Source: Ruegeria halocynthiae
GTDB taxonomy: Bacteria > Pseudomonadota > Alphaproteobacteria > Rhodobacterales > Rhodobacteraceae
Assembly: GCF_900106805.1 (NCBI RefSeq)
Contig: NZ_FNNP01000001.1
Span: 248,001-312,000 of the forward strand
DNA length: 64,000 nt
Direction of reading: 5' to 3'
Shown here: piece after piece, positions 1 through 8,730 of the stretch
Layout of the letters: every line of letters starts with the position of its first letter
How positions within the stretch are numbered: position 1 is the stretch's first letter
Notes under the pieces: model-generated
What the model was told of the DNA's origin: nothing
Database searches by the model: none
What the model saw: the letters and a program-made list of their open reading frames with translations, nothing else
Made by a program: the position numbers and the translations under genes

Positions 1-548
1 AGGGTCTTCATGGCGTTACGATTGTCGAAACCGATTGATGTTCTGGGTACGTCATGCGCGATCGACCACGCGATCACGTGCGGAATGCCTTTGCTTTCCA
101 ACAGATCGTAGCTTTTGGGTGTGCGGTCATGACCGATCAGCAACAGCGCATCGGCACCACGTGCTATCAGGGCGTGGACCTGTTTTTCTTCAAGTTGCGG
201 GCTGTAGGACGAGCTGGAGACAAGCAAGGTGATGCCGTTCTGCTCAAGCTCTTCCTGAAACGCCTGAAGACCGCGTGCGAAGATGGCGTTCTCCATGGTC
301 GGAATGATGGCCCCAAACGTGTCCGTGCGCTTGGCCGCCAGGGCGCGCGCACCAAAATTAGGTGCATATCCCAGCTGGTTAACCGCTTCGAGAACTTGCT
401 TGCGTGTGGCTTCGCTGACCCGTGCCGGGGCGTTCAGGCATCGCGAAACGGTTGCTGTGGAAACGCCGGCCTTTTGGGCGACATCTTCCAGTGTAGGGGA
501 CGAATTCGCGCGCCCGGTTCGTTGTCTTCGAAGTTTTTCTTCGGGCAT
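1..548 (-). CDS. LacI-family transcriptional regulator (partial, C-terminus outside window)
   Basis: The first 182 codons are present; the gene runs off the left edge. Translation of the minus strand gives a short basic N-terminus, then a LacI-type helix-turn-helix (TLEDVAQKAGVSTATVSR, about residues 20-37) followed by the hinge region and the start of the periplasmic-binding-protein-like effector domain (for example GAIIPTMENAIFARGLQAF). The start chosen is ATG at 546-548, the first in-frame ATG ahead of the HTH. It is divergent from the DHPS operon, and two palindromes of LacI type lie between them, so it is probably the local repressor. The known DHPS regulator HpsR of Cupriavidus is IclR-type, so this would be a different regulator. 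The effector is unknown. Confidence 0.9.
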   Translation of the reverse strand, partial: MPEEKLRRQRTGRANSSPTLEDVAQKAGVSTATVSRCLNAPARVSEATRKQVLEAVNQLGYAPNFGARALAAKRTDTFGAIIPTMENAIFARGLQAFQEELEQNGITLLVSSSSYSPQLEEKQVHALIARGADALLLIGHDRTPKSYDLLESKGIPHVIAWSIAHDVPRTSIGFDNRNAMKT

Positions 549-626
549 CGATCAGGTCCATTGATTCTGAGGCCGTGACTGTCCGCAGTATTCAAACATT
601 TAGCAAACAGTTTCCAAAGGTACAAA

Positions 627-662
627 TGTAAGCGCTTGCATGAGAAAATGTAAGCGCTTACA
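627..662. promoter_or_regulatory. Tandem LacI-type operators
   Basis: Two 14-bp palindromes lie head to tail: TGTAAGCGCTTGCA at 627-640 (one mismatch in symmetry) and TGTAAGCGCTTACA at 649-662 (perfect). Their centres are 22 bp apart, about two helical turns. They sit between the divergent LacI-family gene and the DHPS operon. The central CG-containing palindrome is typical of LacI/GalR sites. Binding by the neighbouring regulator is inferred from position and form. Confidence 0.8.
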
Positions 663-693
663 TTTCATCCCGAATCAACGAAAAGGGGACGGG

Positions 694-873
694 ATGTATC
701 TGATCACCGCAGTGGCTCTGTTCGCAGTCTTTGTCGTCAATGTGGCTTTGGGCGCGCTTTCCAGCTCTCCCTTTCTTGGTGACGTCGGCGAGATGCTGGT
801 GCTGTTCGCAGCATCGATCTTTTTCGTTGTGGCTGTTCTTCGACGCGAGGAGGCGTCGAAAAACTCGGAATAA
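694..873 (+). CDS. Small membrane protein at head of DHPS operon, unknown function
   Basis: This 59-residue protein starts at ATG 694 behind a good Shine-Dalgarno (AAAAGGGGAC). An upstream in-frame ATG at 640 lies inside the operator and has no ribosome-binding site, so it was not used. Residues 3-18 and about 30-48 are hydrophobic, suggesting two membrane helices with a charged C-terminus. It is the first gene after the operators and lies 32 bp ahead of the TRAP binding protein, so it is probably co-transcribed. I do not recognise the family. A role as an accessory to the transporter is only a guess from position. Confidence 0.6.
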   Translation: MYLITAVALFAVFVVNVALGALSSSPFLGDVGEMLVLFAASIFFVVAVLRREEASKNSE

Positions 874-905
874 TCAAAAAAATCGTGACGTGTAGGGAGG
901 AAAAC

Positions 906-2051
906 ATGGACCGTGAAAGACTAGGATTGGCTTCGGAAGAACGACGCAATTTTCTGAGGCTGGCCGGTACAGGCAGTTTCACCGCGGCAGTTGTCGCTGG
1001 GGCCGGTGGGCTACTTTGGTCAAGTGAGGCTGCAGCGCAGACCGCCAAGGAAGAAAAAGAACGCGAAGCAGCAGCAGATCATGTGATGACGCTCGCCACT
1101 GCATACGTACTTGGTGCGTCGCGCAGCTATCCGATAATGCAGCTTGATCTGAAAGAGAACATTCAGAACGCGACCAACGGCAAAGTCTACGTAAAACTTG
1201 CACCCGGAGGCCAGCTTGGGGCAGGCGGTGCGCTGGCGCAGGCGGTGCAGACAGGCACGATCCAATGCGCTCAGCACTCGCTGTCGAACTTTGCGCCTTA
1301 TGCCAGTGCTGTTGATCTGATCAACATGCCCTATTTCTGTGGTTCGAACCAAAGGTTTACCAACCTTGTCGGCTCGGACGCGTGGAAGTCGGAAGTACAT
1401 CCCAAGATCGAGTCATCAGGATTCAAAGCGCTGTTCTATGTGGTCATCGACCCGCGCGTCGTGGCAGTGCGCAAGGGAGGAAACAAGGTCATCACCCCAG
1501 GCGATCTGGACGGTGTGAAATTCCGCGTTCCAGGCTCGAAGATGCTGCAGCAATACTATCGCATGGTTGGCGCGAACCCGACGCCGGTTGCCTGGGGCGA
1601 GACCCCTTCAGCGATCAAGCAAGGTGTTGCGGATGCGCTTGATCCTTCGGTTGGGGCGCTGTTTGTCTTTGGCTTCAAGGACATTCTCAGCCATGTAACC
1701 TTCACGCAGGCGGTGCCGGACAGCCAAGTATATTCGATGAACCTCGAGTGGTTCAATTCGCTGCCCGCTGACGTGCAAGAAGGGATCGAATGGGCTGGTG
1801 AAATGACCACCGATCAGAACCTCGCCAAGGTGCCTTCTGCGCGGACCTATGCGATGTCCGAGCTGAGTAAAGCAGGTGTTGAATTCCACAGCCTGAGCGA
1901 TGATCAACTCGGTGAGTGGAAGGCCGCAGGTGGTTATCAGCTGCCCGATTGGGACGAGTTCAAGGTCGAGCTTGCAGGGTCGATGGATAATTTCACCAAG
2001 CTTGAAGAGGCTGCCGGTACCATGGGCCGCCACTACGTTCACGACGCGTAA
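906..2051 (+). CDS. TRAP transporter substrate-binding protein (DctP type), probable DHPS-binding HpsK
   Basis: A 381-residue periplasmic binding protein of the DctP family. ATG 906 is preceded by GTAGGGAGG. The N-terminus carries a twin-arginine-like motif (RRNFLRLAG) and a hydrophobic stretch ending in an AQT-type cleavage site, so export by Tat is likely. Downstream are the small and large TRAP permeases and DHPS catabolic genes, so the ligand is inferred to be 2,3-dihydroxypropane-1-sulfonate. In other bacteria the matching three-gene TRAP system is called HpsKLM. The family assignment is firm; the substrate rests on context. Confidence 0.88.
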   Translation: MDRERLGLASEERRNFLRLAGTGSFTAAVVAGAGGLLWSSEAAAQTAKEEKEREAAADHVMTLATAYVLGASRSYPIMQLDLKENIQNATNGKVYVKLAPGGQLGAGGALAQAVQTGTIQCAQHSLSNFAPYASAVDLINMPYFCGSNQRFTNLVGSDAWKSEVHPKIESSGFKALFYVVIDPRVVAVRKGGNKVITPGDLDGVKFRVPGSKMLQQYYRMVGANPTPVAWGETPSAIKQGVADALDPSVGALFVFGFKDILSHVTFTQAVPDSQVYSMNLEWFNSLPADVQEGIEWAGEMTTDQNLAKVPSARTYAMSELSKAGVEFHSLSDDQLGEWKAAGGYQLPDWDEFKVELAGSMDNFTKLEEAAGTMGRHYVHDA

Positions 2052-2153
2052 ACCAAACACCGATGGGCGGCGCAGGTGCTGCCGCCCACACATCCCTTTC
2101 TTGGGGAACGCACCGCCGGGCGTGAATTCGCCGCAGGCCAACGGGAGAGTTAC

Positions 2154-2669
2154 ATGTCGGGGATAATTCGACTTCTCGACCAGAATGCGGAACGCTGGCT
2201 TCTGCTTGTGTTCTACACAATGCTGGTTGCGACCATGTTCATCGAAGTGCTGCGGCGCGAATTGCTGGCTTATTCTTCGATCTGGGGTGAGGAAATAGTC
2301 CGATACTCATTCATTTATCTGGCATGGATCGGCGCTGCCGCAGCCGTGCGTGAGCGTGGTCATATCCGCATTGATGTCATCATGCAGTACATCGGCTGGC
2401 GCGCAAAAGCGGTGCTCTACATCTTTGGCGATATTGTCATGTTTGCTGTGGCCATCGTTGCCTTCTACTGGTCGCTTGAAACGGTGCTGGTATCCGGCAA
2501 GTTCGGATCGGTGACTCATGGCCTGCGGATCAGTCAGGTCTGGTTCCTGTCCGCCGTGCCCATCGGGTTCGGGCTGGTCATTGTCAGGCTGATCCAGTCT
2601 TTCCTACGCGATATCAACGATCTTCGTAACGGCCGCCCCGTCTACGAAGGCGACAAACTGTTCGATTGA
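2154..2669 (+). CDS. TRAP transporter small permease (DctQ type), probable HpsL
   Basis: A 171-residue membrane protein with four hydrophobic segments, the layout of DctQ. The motif VLRRELLAYSSIWGEEIVRY and the following FIYLAWIGAA match the family's conserved region. ATG 2154 was chosen because GGGAGAG precedes it; an upstream in-frame ATG at 2076 would add a non-family extension. It lies about 100 bp after dctP and 10 bp before dctM. It would act as the membrane partner that couples the binding protein to the large permease. Confidence 0.88.
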   Translation: MSGIIRLLDQNAERWLLLVFYTMLVATMFIEVLRRELLAYSSIWGEEIVRYSFIYLAWIGAAAAVRERGHIRIDVIMQYIGWRAKAVLYIFGDIVMFAVAIVAFYWSLETVLVSGKFGSVTHGLRISQVWFLSAVPIGFGLVIVRLIQSFLRDINDLRNGRPVYEGDKLFD

Positions 2670-2679
2670 GGAGGCACCG

Positions 2680-4008
2680 ATGCTCTGGAATCAACTCAAT
2701 CAAACGGTCGAACTTGGCTGGGATTTCTACGGCCCGGTTCTGATCTTTATCGTTCTCATCGCTTTGGCGGTACCTGTCTGGGCCGCTATCGGGGCATCGG
2801 CAATCGCAATGCTGCTGCTGTCAGGCGCGCTTCCGCTGTCGCTGGTTGGTGAAAGTCTGTTTCACGGTATCGACCACTTTGCCCTGACGGCTGTTCCATT
2901 GTTCATCCTGACCGGGGACGTATTGGTGCGCACGGGGCTGAGCCGAAAGTTCCTTGACGTGGCCGAAGCGCTAACTCAGTTCGCCAAAGGGGGCTTCGGT
3001 TCGGCAACCGTCCTTGTATGCGGTATGTTTGCCGCGATCTCAGGCTCGGACGCGGCGGGTGCGGCGGCGGTGGGTCGGATGACGATCAACCGACTGGTCG
3101 AGTCCGGTTACCCGCGTCCCTATGCCTGTGCATTGGTGGCGGCAGGTGCCTGTACCGGAATCCTGATCCCGCCCTCGATCGCCTATATCATTATCGGCCT
3201 TGTTCTGGGTATTTCCGCATCGACCCTGTTCCTTGCAGCCGTAATTCCCGGTGTCGCAATACTGTTGTCGATCCTGGCCACCAATATCATCATGAACCGG
3301 CTCTATGGCTGGGAAGGTGGCGGCAATATCAGCATGGGCGATTATTTTTCGCGGCTGGGGACGGCTCTCAAATCCGGATGGTACGCCTTCATTGTACCCG
3401 GGATCATCTTTTACGGTATCTTCTCAGGTCGCTTGACTCCGACAGAAGCGGGTGCAACCGCTGTTGTCGTTACCATCGCCATGGGTTTCATCCTAGGGAC
3501 CCTGCGACTGAGCGATTTCCCGTCGATGCTGGTCAGTTCGGCCAAGGTAAATGGGGTTATCCTGCCGATCATCGCATTCTCGCTGCCATTGGCGCAAGCG
3601 CTGGCGATCCTGGGCGTGCCGCAAGGGTTTGTAGCTGCAGCAACATCGGTTAGCGAAGAGCCTTGGGTTCTTATCCTGATGATGATCTTGATCCTGATCG
3701 CGTCGGGCTGCGTCATGGAGACCACGCCGAACATCGTAATCCTGGCGCCGATCCTGAAGCCGCTGGCCGACAATATCGGCATGAACGAAATTCAGTTCTG
3801 CATCATGATGATCACCGCGCTGGGTGTCGGCTTCATCACGCCACCACTTGGGTTGAACCTGTTCGTCGTGTCAGGGTTAACGGGCGAATCCATCCTCAAG
3901 ATCGCGTATCGCGCCATACCCTTCGTGCTGTTCATGCTGATCGTGACGCTGTTCATCGCGTACCTGCCGACGATTTCAACCGTCTTTCTTCCTGACATTT
4001 ACAAGTAG
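2680..4008 (+). CDS. TRAP transporter large permease (DctM type), probable HpsM
   Basis: A 442-residue polytopic membrane protein with about a dozen hydrophobic segments. It has DctM features such as the GSDAAGAAAVG region, which resembles the family's conserved GSSVA(T)AAA stretch, and ILIPPSIAYIIIG. The start at 2680 follows GAGGAGGCACC closely. It forms the ion-coupled translocation channel of the TRAP transporter. Ten bases separate its stop from hpsN, so the transporter and the catabolic enzymes appear to be one transcription unit. Confidence 0.92.
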   Translation: MLWNQLNQTVELGWDFYGPVLIFIVLIALAVPVWAAIGASAIAMLLLSGALPLSLVGESLFHGIDHFALTAVPLFILTGDVLVRTGLSRKFLDVAEALTQFAKGGFGSATVLVCGMFAAISGSDAAGAAAVGRMTINRLVESGYPRPYACALVAAGACTGILIPPSIAYIIIGLVLGISASTLFLAAVIPGVAILLSILATNIIMNRLYGWEGGGNISMGDYFSRLGTALKSGWYAFIVPGIIFYGIFSGRLTPTEAGATAVVVTIAMGFILGTLRLSDFPSMLVSSAKVNGVILPIIAFSLPLAQALAILGVPQGFVAAATSVSEEPWVLILMMILILIASGCVMETTPNIVILAPILKPLADNIGMNEIQFCIMMITALGVGFITPPLGLNLFVVSGLTGESILKIAYRAIPFVLFMLIVTLFIAYLPTISTVFLPDIYK

Positions 4009-4017
4009 GTCTGAAAC

Positions 4018-5325
4018 ATGCCGAGAGAATACCTTAAGAAAGCAACGCTTACCTCAAACAGCGATGCCTCGGAAACCAAAAAGATCGTTCGGGAAATCCT
4101 TGATGATATCGAGGCGGGCGGGGACGCCAAGGCGTTGGAATACGCAGCCAAATTCGATCAGTATGACGGCGAGATCATTCTGTCACCTGAAGCTATACAA
4201 GCGGCTGCAGCGCAGGTGCCCGACAAACTTCGACGCGATATTCAGTTCGCACATGACAACGTTCGACGCTTTGCCGAGGCCCAGCTGAACACCGTCGCGG
4301 ATTTTGAGATTGAGGTCGTGCCGGGCCTGATCGCTGGCCAAAAGGCGATCCCTGTGTCGGGGGCTGGATGTTATGTGCCGGGCGGGCGCTACAGCCATAT
4401 CGCCAGCGCGATCATGACAGTCACAACGGCCAAGGTCGCCGGGTGCAAGAACATCGTTGCCTGTTCACCGCCACGGCCCGGCGTTGGTGTCGCACCCGCG
4501 ATCATTTATGCCGCGCATGTCTGCGGAGCCGACAAGATCCTTGCCATGGGTGGGGTGCAGGGGGTCGCTGCGATGACCTTTGGCCTGTTCGGGCTGCCTA
4601 AGGCCAACATTCTTGTTGGTCCCGGCAATCAGTTCGTGGCCGAGGCCAAACGGATGTTGTTCGGACGTGTCGGCATCGACATGATCGCGGGCCCAACCGA
4701 TAGCCTGATCCTTGCTGACGCAAGCGCCGATCCGATGATCGTTGCGACCGACCTCGTGGGACAGGCCGAGCACGGATACAACTCACCCGTCTGGCTGGTG
4801 ACGGATGATCGCGCATTGGCCAATGAGGTAATGCGCCTTGTGCCGCTGCTGATAGACGATCTGCCAGAGGTCAATCGCGACAACGCCTCCGCCGCCTGGC
4901 GCGACTATGCCGAGGTGATCCTATGCGCTGATCGCGACGATATGGCAGCCTGTTCTGACGATTATGCGCCTGAGCATCTGACCGTACAGGCCGATGATCT
5001 TGAATGGTGGTTGGATCGCCTGTCATGTTACGGGTCATTATTCCTGGGCGAGGAAACCACGGTCGCATTTGGCGACAAAGCCTCGGGAACGAACCATGTG
5101 CTGCCGACGTCAGGTGCCGCCAGCTATACCGGTGGCCTGAGCGTGCACAAATACATGAAAATCGTGACCTGGCAGCGCGCCACGCGCGAAGGGGCGAAAC
5201 CGGTTGCCGAGGCAACCGCCCGCATCGCCCGGTTGGAGGGTATGGAAGGCCACGCCCGCACCGCCGACATTCGATTGCAAAAGTACTTTCCCGGCGAAAA
5301 TTTTGACCTGTCTGCCGATGGATAA
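4018..5325 (+). CDS. hpsN: Sulfopropanediol 3-dehydrogenase (histidinol dehydrogenase family)
   Basis: A 435-residue histidinol dehydrogenase homologue. The zinc-site signatures of the fold are visible: GQAEHG, GDKASGTNHVLPT and the C-terminal EGHARTADIR; the catalytic Glu-His pair is in YAPEHL. HisD enzymes take an amino alcohol through two NAD-dependent oxidations to an acid. HpsN does the same to (R)-DHPS, giving (R)-3-sulfolactate. True hisD would not be expected between a TRAP transporter and suyAB, so HpsN is much the better call. The stop overlaps the next gene by 8 bp. Confidence 0.9.
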   Translation: MPREYLKKATLTSNSDASETKKIVREILDDIEAGGDAKALEYAAKFDQYDGEIILSPEAIQAAAAQVPDKLRRDIQFAHDNVRRFAEAQLNTVADFEIEVVPGLIAGQKAIPVSGAGCYVPGGRYSHIASAIMTVTTAKVAGCKNIVACSPPRPGVGVAPAIIYAAHVCGADKILAMGGVQGVAAMTFGLFGLPKANILVGPGNQFVAEAKRMLFGRVGIDMIAGPTDSLILADASADPMIVATDLVGQAEHGYNSPVWLVTDDRALANEVMRLVPLLIDDLPEVNRDNASAAWRDYAEVILCADRDDMAACSDDYAPEHLTVQADDLEWWLDRLSCYGSLFLGEETTVAFGDKASGTNHVLPTSGAASYTGGLSVHKYMKIVTWQRATREGAKPVAEATARIARLEGMEGHARTADIRLQKYFPGENFDLSADG

Positions 5326-6085
5326 CCTTCCGCCATCAGCCTTGTTTGGTGTCGAAGGGCGGGTGGCCTGTGTCACCGGCGCCAGTTCAGGTCTCGGCCG
5401 CCGTGCAGCAGAAGTTCTGGCGCGCGCGGGGGCATCGGTCGTTGCCGTTGCCCGACGATCCGACAGGCTTGATGCGCTGTGCTCTGATGTAGATGGAAAT
5501 CTCAGCGCGGTTCAGGGGGATGTGGCGGTTCGGGATGGGATGGATGATCTTGTCCATCGGATCACTGCCGCGTTCGGCCCGCCTGAAATCTTGATTCATG
5601 CCGCAGGTCTGAACACCAGAGAACAGGCAGATGTCGTCTCTGCCGAAGGGTGGGATGCCACCATCGCAGTGAACCTGACTGCTCCGTTCTTTCTAAGCCA
5701 GAAACTGGTGCCGGAGATGCAGCGAAAGGGATGGGGGCGGATCGTGAATTTCGCGTCCTTGCAATCCTATCGCGCCTTTCCCGGTGGCATCTCTTATGGT
5801 GCCAGCAAAGGCGGTGTGACCCAGTTGACCCGTGCGATGGCGCAGGCTTGGTCGAGCAGCGGTATCAACACCAATGCACTTGCACCGGGGTTTTTCGAAA
5901 CAGAACTGACCGCTGCAGTATTTGCCGACGCAGAACGTGCAACGCGTAACGCAGCACAAACCTGTATCGGCAGAAATGGGGAACCCGCTGACCTCGACGG
6001 CCCACTGCTGTTCTTGTGTTCCGATGCGTCACGATACGTGACCGGGCAAGTACTGATGTTGGACGGGGGGTACACGGCGAAATGA
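5318..6085 (+). CDS. Short-chain dehydrogenase/reductase of the DHPS cluster (HpsO/HpsP type)
   Basis: A 255-residue SDR. It has the cofactor motif TGASSGLG near residue 19, the catalytic serine region NFASLQSY and the catalytic YGASK motif. ATG 5318 overlaps the end of hpsN by 8 bp, which suggests translational coupling and makes an upstream start at 5204 unlikely. In Cupriavidus, HpsO and HpsP are proposed DHPS 2-dehydrogenases that interconvert the two DHPS enantiomers through a ketone, feeding the (R)-specific HpsN. I cannot say which letter belongs to the SDR. Confidence 0.85.
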   Translation: MDNLPPSALFGVEGRVACVTGASSGLGRRAAEVLARAGASVVAVARRSDRLDALCSDVDGNLSAVQGDVAVRDGMDDLVHRITAAFGPPEILIHAAGLNTREQADVVSAEGWDATIAVNLTAPFFLSQKLVPEMQRKGWGRIVNFASLQSYRAFPGGISYGASKGGVTQLTRAMAQAWSSSGINTNALAPGFFETELTAAVFADAERATRNAAQTCIGRNGEPADLDGPLLFLCSDASRYVTGQVLMLDGGYTAK

Positions 6086-7062
6086 AGGCGCTGGTTTACG
6101 ACGGGCCTGAAACGGTTGACTACAGGGATGTCCGCGAACCGGTGCCTGCGCTGAACGAACAGCTTGTTCGGGTGTGTGCGGCGGGCATATGCGGCTCGGA
6201 CATGCACGCCTATCTTGGCCATGACGATCGGCGGCCGGCGCCTCTTATCCTGGGGCACGAAGCGGCTGGCGTAATCGTTGGAGGAGCGCGCGATGGCGAG
6301 CGTGTGACCATCAACCCACTGGTTAGCTGTGGTGAATGCACCGCCTGCAAGGCGGGCCGCGAGAATCTGTGCCCGAAGCGACAGATCATTTCGATGCCGC
6401 CGCGCGAGGGTGCGTTTGCGCAGTTTGTTGCGATGCCTGAAAGCAACCTGATAACGGTGCCGGACGCGTTTCCCTTGTCCAAAGCAGCGCTTGCTGAACC
6501 GCTCGCAGTCAGTTGGCATTCTGCGCGATTGGGGCTTGAGGCGCTGCACAGGTCGCTGGAAAGGCGCGCTTTGGTCATTGGCGGCGGAGCAATTGGACTT
6601 GCCGCGGCTCTGGCGCTGAAAGCGATGGGATTTGAGGCCGTATCGATTTTGGAGCCGAACCCGGCGCGGCGCGACTTTTTGAATGGCAGTTGCGGGGTAA
6701 AGGCCATTGATCAAAGTGCAGAGGCTGCTCCGCTTGTCGTGGATGCGGTTGGTTATGCGGCGACCCGTGCCCTAGCCTCGGACCTGGTTTGTCCCGGTGG
6801 AGCGATTGTTCACATAGGTCTGGGGGAAGACACCGGGGGCCTGGATATCCGTCGGATGACCCTGCAGGAAATCACATTTACGGGCACCTACACCTATACC
6901 TCAGCAGATTTTGGCGACACGACCGCCGCCATGTTCGATGGCCGCCTCGGTCCTCTCGACTGGACCGAAACCCGACCGCTTTCCGAAGGCGCCTCGGCTT
7001 TTCACGAGATCAAATCCGGTTTGGTTGCCGCACCGAAAACACTTCTCATACCCAATGACTGA
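6082..7062 (+). CDS. Zinc-dependent alcohol dehydrogenase of the DHPS cluster (HpsO/HpsP type)
   Basis: A 326-residue medium-chain dehydrogenase. The catalytic zinc ligands are in GICGSDMHAY and GHEAAG; the structural zinc cysteines are in CGECTACKAGRENLC; the Rossmann motif is VIGGGAIGLAAA. ATG 6082 overlaps the SDR stop by 4 bp (ATGA). With the SDR it probably forms the pair of 2-dehydrogenases that epimerises DHPS so that both enantiomers reach HpsN. Orientation and overlaps support a single operon. Confidence 0.85.
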   Translation: MKALVYDGPETVDYRDVREPVPALNEQLVRVCAAGICGSDMHAYLGHDDRRPAPLILGHEAAGVIVGGARDGERVTINPLVSCGECTACKAGRENLCPKRQIISMPPREGAFAQFVAMPESNLITVPDAFPLSKAALAEPLAVSWHSARLGLEALHRSLERRALVIGGGAIGLAAALALKAMGFEAVSILEPNPARRDFLNGSCGVKAIDQSAEAAPLVVDAVGYAATRALASDLVCPGGAIVHIGLGEDTGGLDIRRMTLQEITFTGTYTYTSADFGDTTAAMFDGRLGPLDWTETRPLSEGASAFHEIKSGLVAAPKTLLIPND

Positions 7063-7080
7063 TCTTCAAGGAGAAACCCA

Positions 7081-7371
7081 ATGACAGAAATTCCGCACCT
7101 TCTTGTGCACGAACACAACGACAATGTTGGCGTGGTCGTGGTTGAGGGGCTGACCGCAGGCACGGACATGTTGTGTTGCATCACGCATGACAATTCCACG
7201 TTCCGCCTGACCTCGGGCGATGATGTTCCGATCGGCCACAAGATCGCTCTTACCGATCTCAATTCCGGCGACACTGCAACGAAGTATGGCGAGGATATCG
7301 GCAAGATCATCGCTGATATCCCGAAGGGCGCCCACGTCCACACCCACAATTGCAAAACCAAACGCTGGTAA
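7081..7371 (+). CDS. suyA: (2R)-sulfolactate sulfo-lyase small subunit
   Basis: A 96-residue SAF-domain protein related to the N-terminal part of altronate dehydratase (UxaA). It has a conserved HEHNDNVGVVV start and ends HVHTHNCKTKRW. A strong ribosome site (AAGGAG) precedes ATG 7081. SuyA pairs with SuyB to split 3-sulfolactate into pyruvate and sulfite. Position directly ahead of suyB and after hpsN and the two dehydrogenases fixes the role. Confidence 0.9.
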   Translation: MTEIPHLLVHEHNDNVGVVVVEGLTAGTDMLCCITHDNSTFRLTSGDDVPIGHKIALTDLNSGDTATKYGEDIGKIIADIPKGAHVHTHNCKTKRW

Positions 7372-7383
7372 GGAGCGCATAAG

Positions 7384-8565
7384 ATGGCATCGAAATATTC
7401 CAACATGACTGTCAAAGCGTACCGACGGGAAAACGGCCGGGTCGGCGTGCGTAATCACGTGGTGGTACTGCCGGTTGACGACATCTCGAATGCGGCGTGT
7501 GAGGCTGTGGCAAACAATGTCAAAGGCTCGATGGCGCTGCCACACGCCTATGGACGATTGCAATTTGGTGAGGATCTGGATCTGCATTTCCGTACCATGA
7601 TCGGCACTGGCGCCAATCCGAATGTCGCGGCTGTTGTGGTGATCGGGATCGAACCCGGCTGGACCAAACGCATTGCCGATGGCATCCGCGAGACGGGCAA
7701 GCCGGTGGCCGAATTCTCGATTGAGCAAAATGGAGACTTTGAAACCATCCGGGCGGCCAGTTGGAAGGCCAAGGAGTTCGTGCACTGGGCTACCGAATTG
7801 CAGCGGGAAGAGTGCAATGTTTCCGAGCTTTGGGTCTCGACCAAGTGCGGAGAAAGTGACACGACAACCGGGCTGGGATCGTGCCCAACTGTCGGCAACA
7901 TGTATGACAAATTGCTTCCCGAGGGCATTACAGGCTTTTTCGGCGAAACCTCTGAAATCACAGGGGCCGAGCATATCTGCCAGAAACGTGCTGTAAACGC
8001 AGAGGTTGGTGAGCGCTGGTACAAGATGTGGAAGGCCTATCAGGATGACGTGATCTTCGCGCATCAGACAGATGATCTATCCGACAGTCAGCCGACCAAA
8101 GGCAACATCGAAGGCGGCCTCACCACGATTGAGGAGAAGGCGCTGGGGAACCTGGAAAAGATTGGCCGTACTTCACAGTACATTGATATACTTGAACCGG
8201 CGGAAGCACCACAATCCGGAAACGGCTTGTACTTCATGGATTCGTCTTCGGCCGCAGCTGAGTGTGTTACGCTGATGGCGGCTGGGGGTGCGGTCATCCA
8301 CACCTTCCCAACCGGTCAGGGCAATGTGGTCGGCAATCCGATTGTACCGGTTATCAAGATCACGGCCAATCCGCGTACTGTGCGTACCATGAGCGAGCAT
8401 ATCGATGTCGACGTTTCAGGCATCTTGCGCCGAGAGATGACAATAGACGTGGCTGGCGACGCGCTGATCGAAATGATCTGCCGCACTGCCAATGGCCGAA
8501 ACACCGCAGCCGAGGCGCTTGGCCATCGCGAATTCTCGATGACCAAGCTGTATCGCAGCGCATAG
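7384..8565 (+). CDS. suyB: (2R)-sulfolactate sulfo-lyase large subunit
   Basis: A 393-residue member of the UxaA/GarD C-terminal family. Visible family features include [16 protein letters not shown] at the N-terminus, a [18 protein letters not shown] segment and the C-terminal GEFS-like [16 protein letters not shown] lies ahead of ATG 7384, 12 bp after suyA. The enzyme releases sulfite and pyruvate from sulfolactate. No sulfite exporter or sulfite dehydrogenase follows in this operon, so sulfite must be handled by genes elsewhere. Confidence 0.92.
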   Translation: MASKYSNMTVKAYRRENGRVGVRNHVVVLPVDDISNAACEAVANNVKGSMALPHAYGRLQFGEDLDLHFRTMIGTGANPNVAAVVVIGIEPGWTKRIADGIRETGKPVAEFSIEQNGDFETIRAASWKAKEFVHWATELQREECNVSELWVSTKCGESDTTTGLGSCPTVGNMYDKLLPEGITGFFGETSEITGAEHICQKRAVNAEVGERWYKMWKAYQDDVIFAHQTDDLSDSQPTKGNIEGGLTTIEEKALGNLEKIGRTSQYIDILEPAEAPQSGNGLYFMDSSSAAAECVTLMAAGGAVIHTFPTGQGNVVGNPIVPVIKITANPRTVRTMSEHIDVDVSGILRREMTIDVAGDALIEMICRTANGRNTAAEALGHREFSMTKLYRSA

Positions 8566-8573
8566 CGGATCAG

Positions 8574-8610
8574 CAGGGCACTTGTCTTTTGGCGCCCGGC
8601 AGGTGCCCTG
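8574..8610 (+). terminator. Hairpin downstream of suyB
   Basis: CAGGGCACTT at 8574-8583 pairs with AGGTGCCCTG at 8601-8610 with one G-U pair; the loop is 17 nt. There is no clear U-tract afterwards, so it may be a processing or attenuation structure that separates suyB from the stress-protein gene rather than a full intrinsic terminator. Confidence 0.45.
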
Positions 8611-8730
8611 TGAAGAGACGAAATAAACGCAGCTTTCAAAGCGGCCAACACCGGGCCAGTGGTGCCGTGAAATCATCTGTCAGACCGGGCGATGCACGCC
8701 GCGGCAGATTTGAACAGCAAGGAACAGAAC

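Noticed and set aside
4018-5325. Histidine biosynthesis hisD
   Set aside because: Although the fold and catalytic residues match, the position between a TRAP transporter and suyAB points to HpsN.
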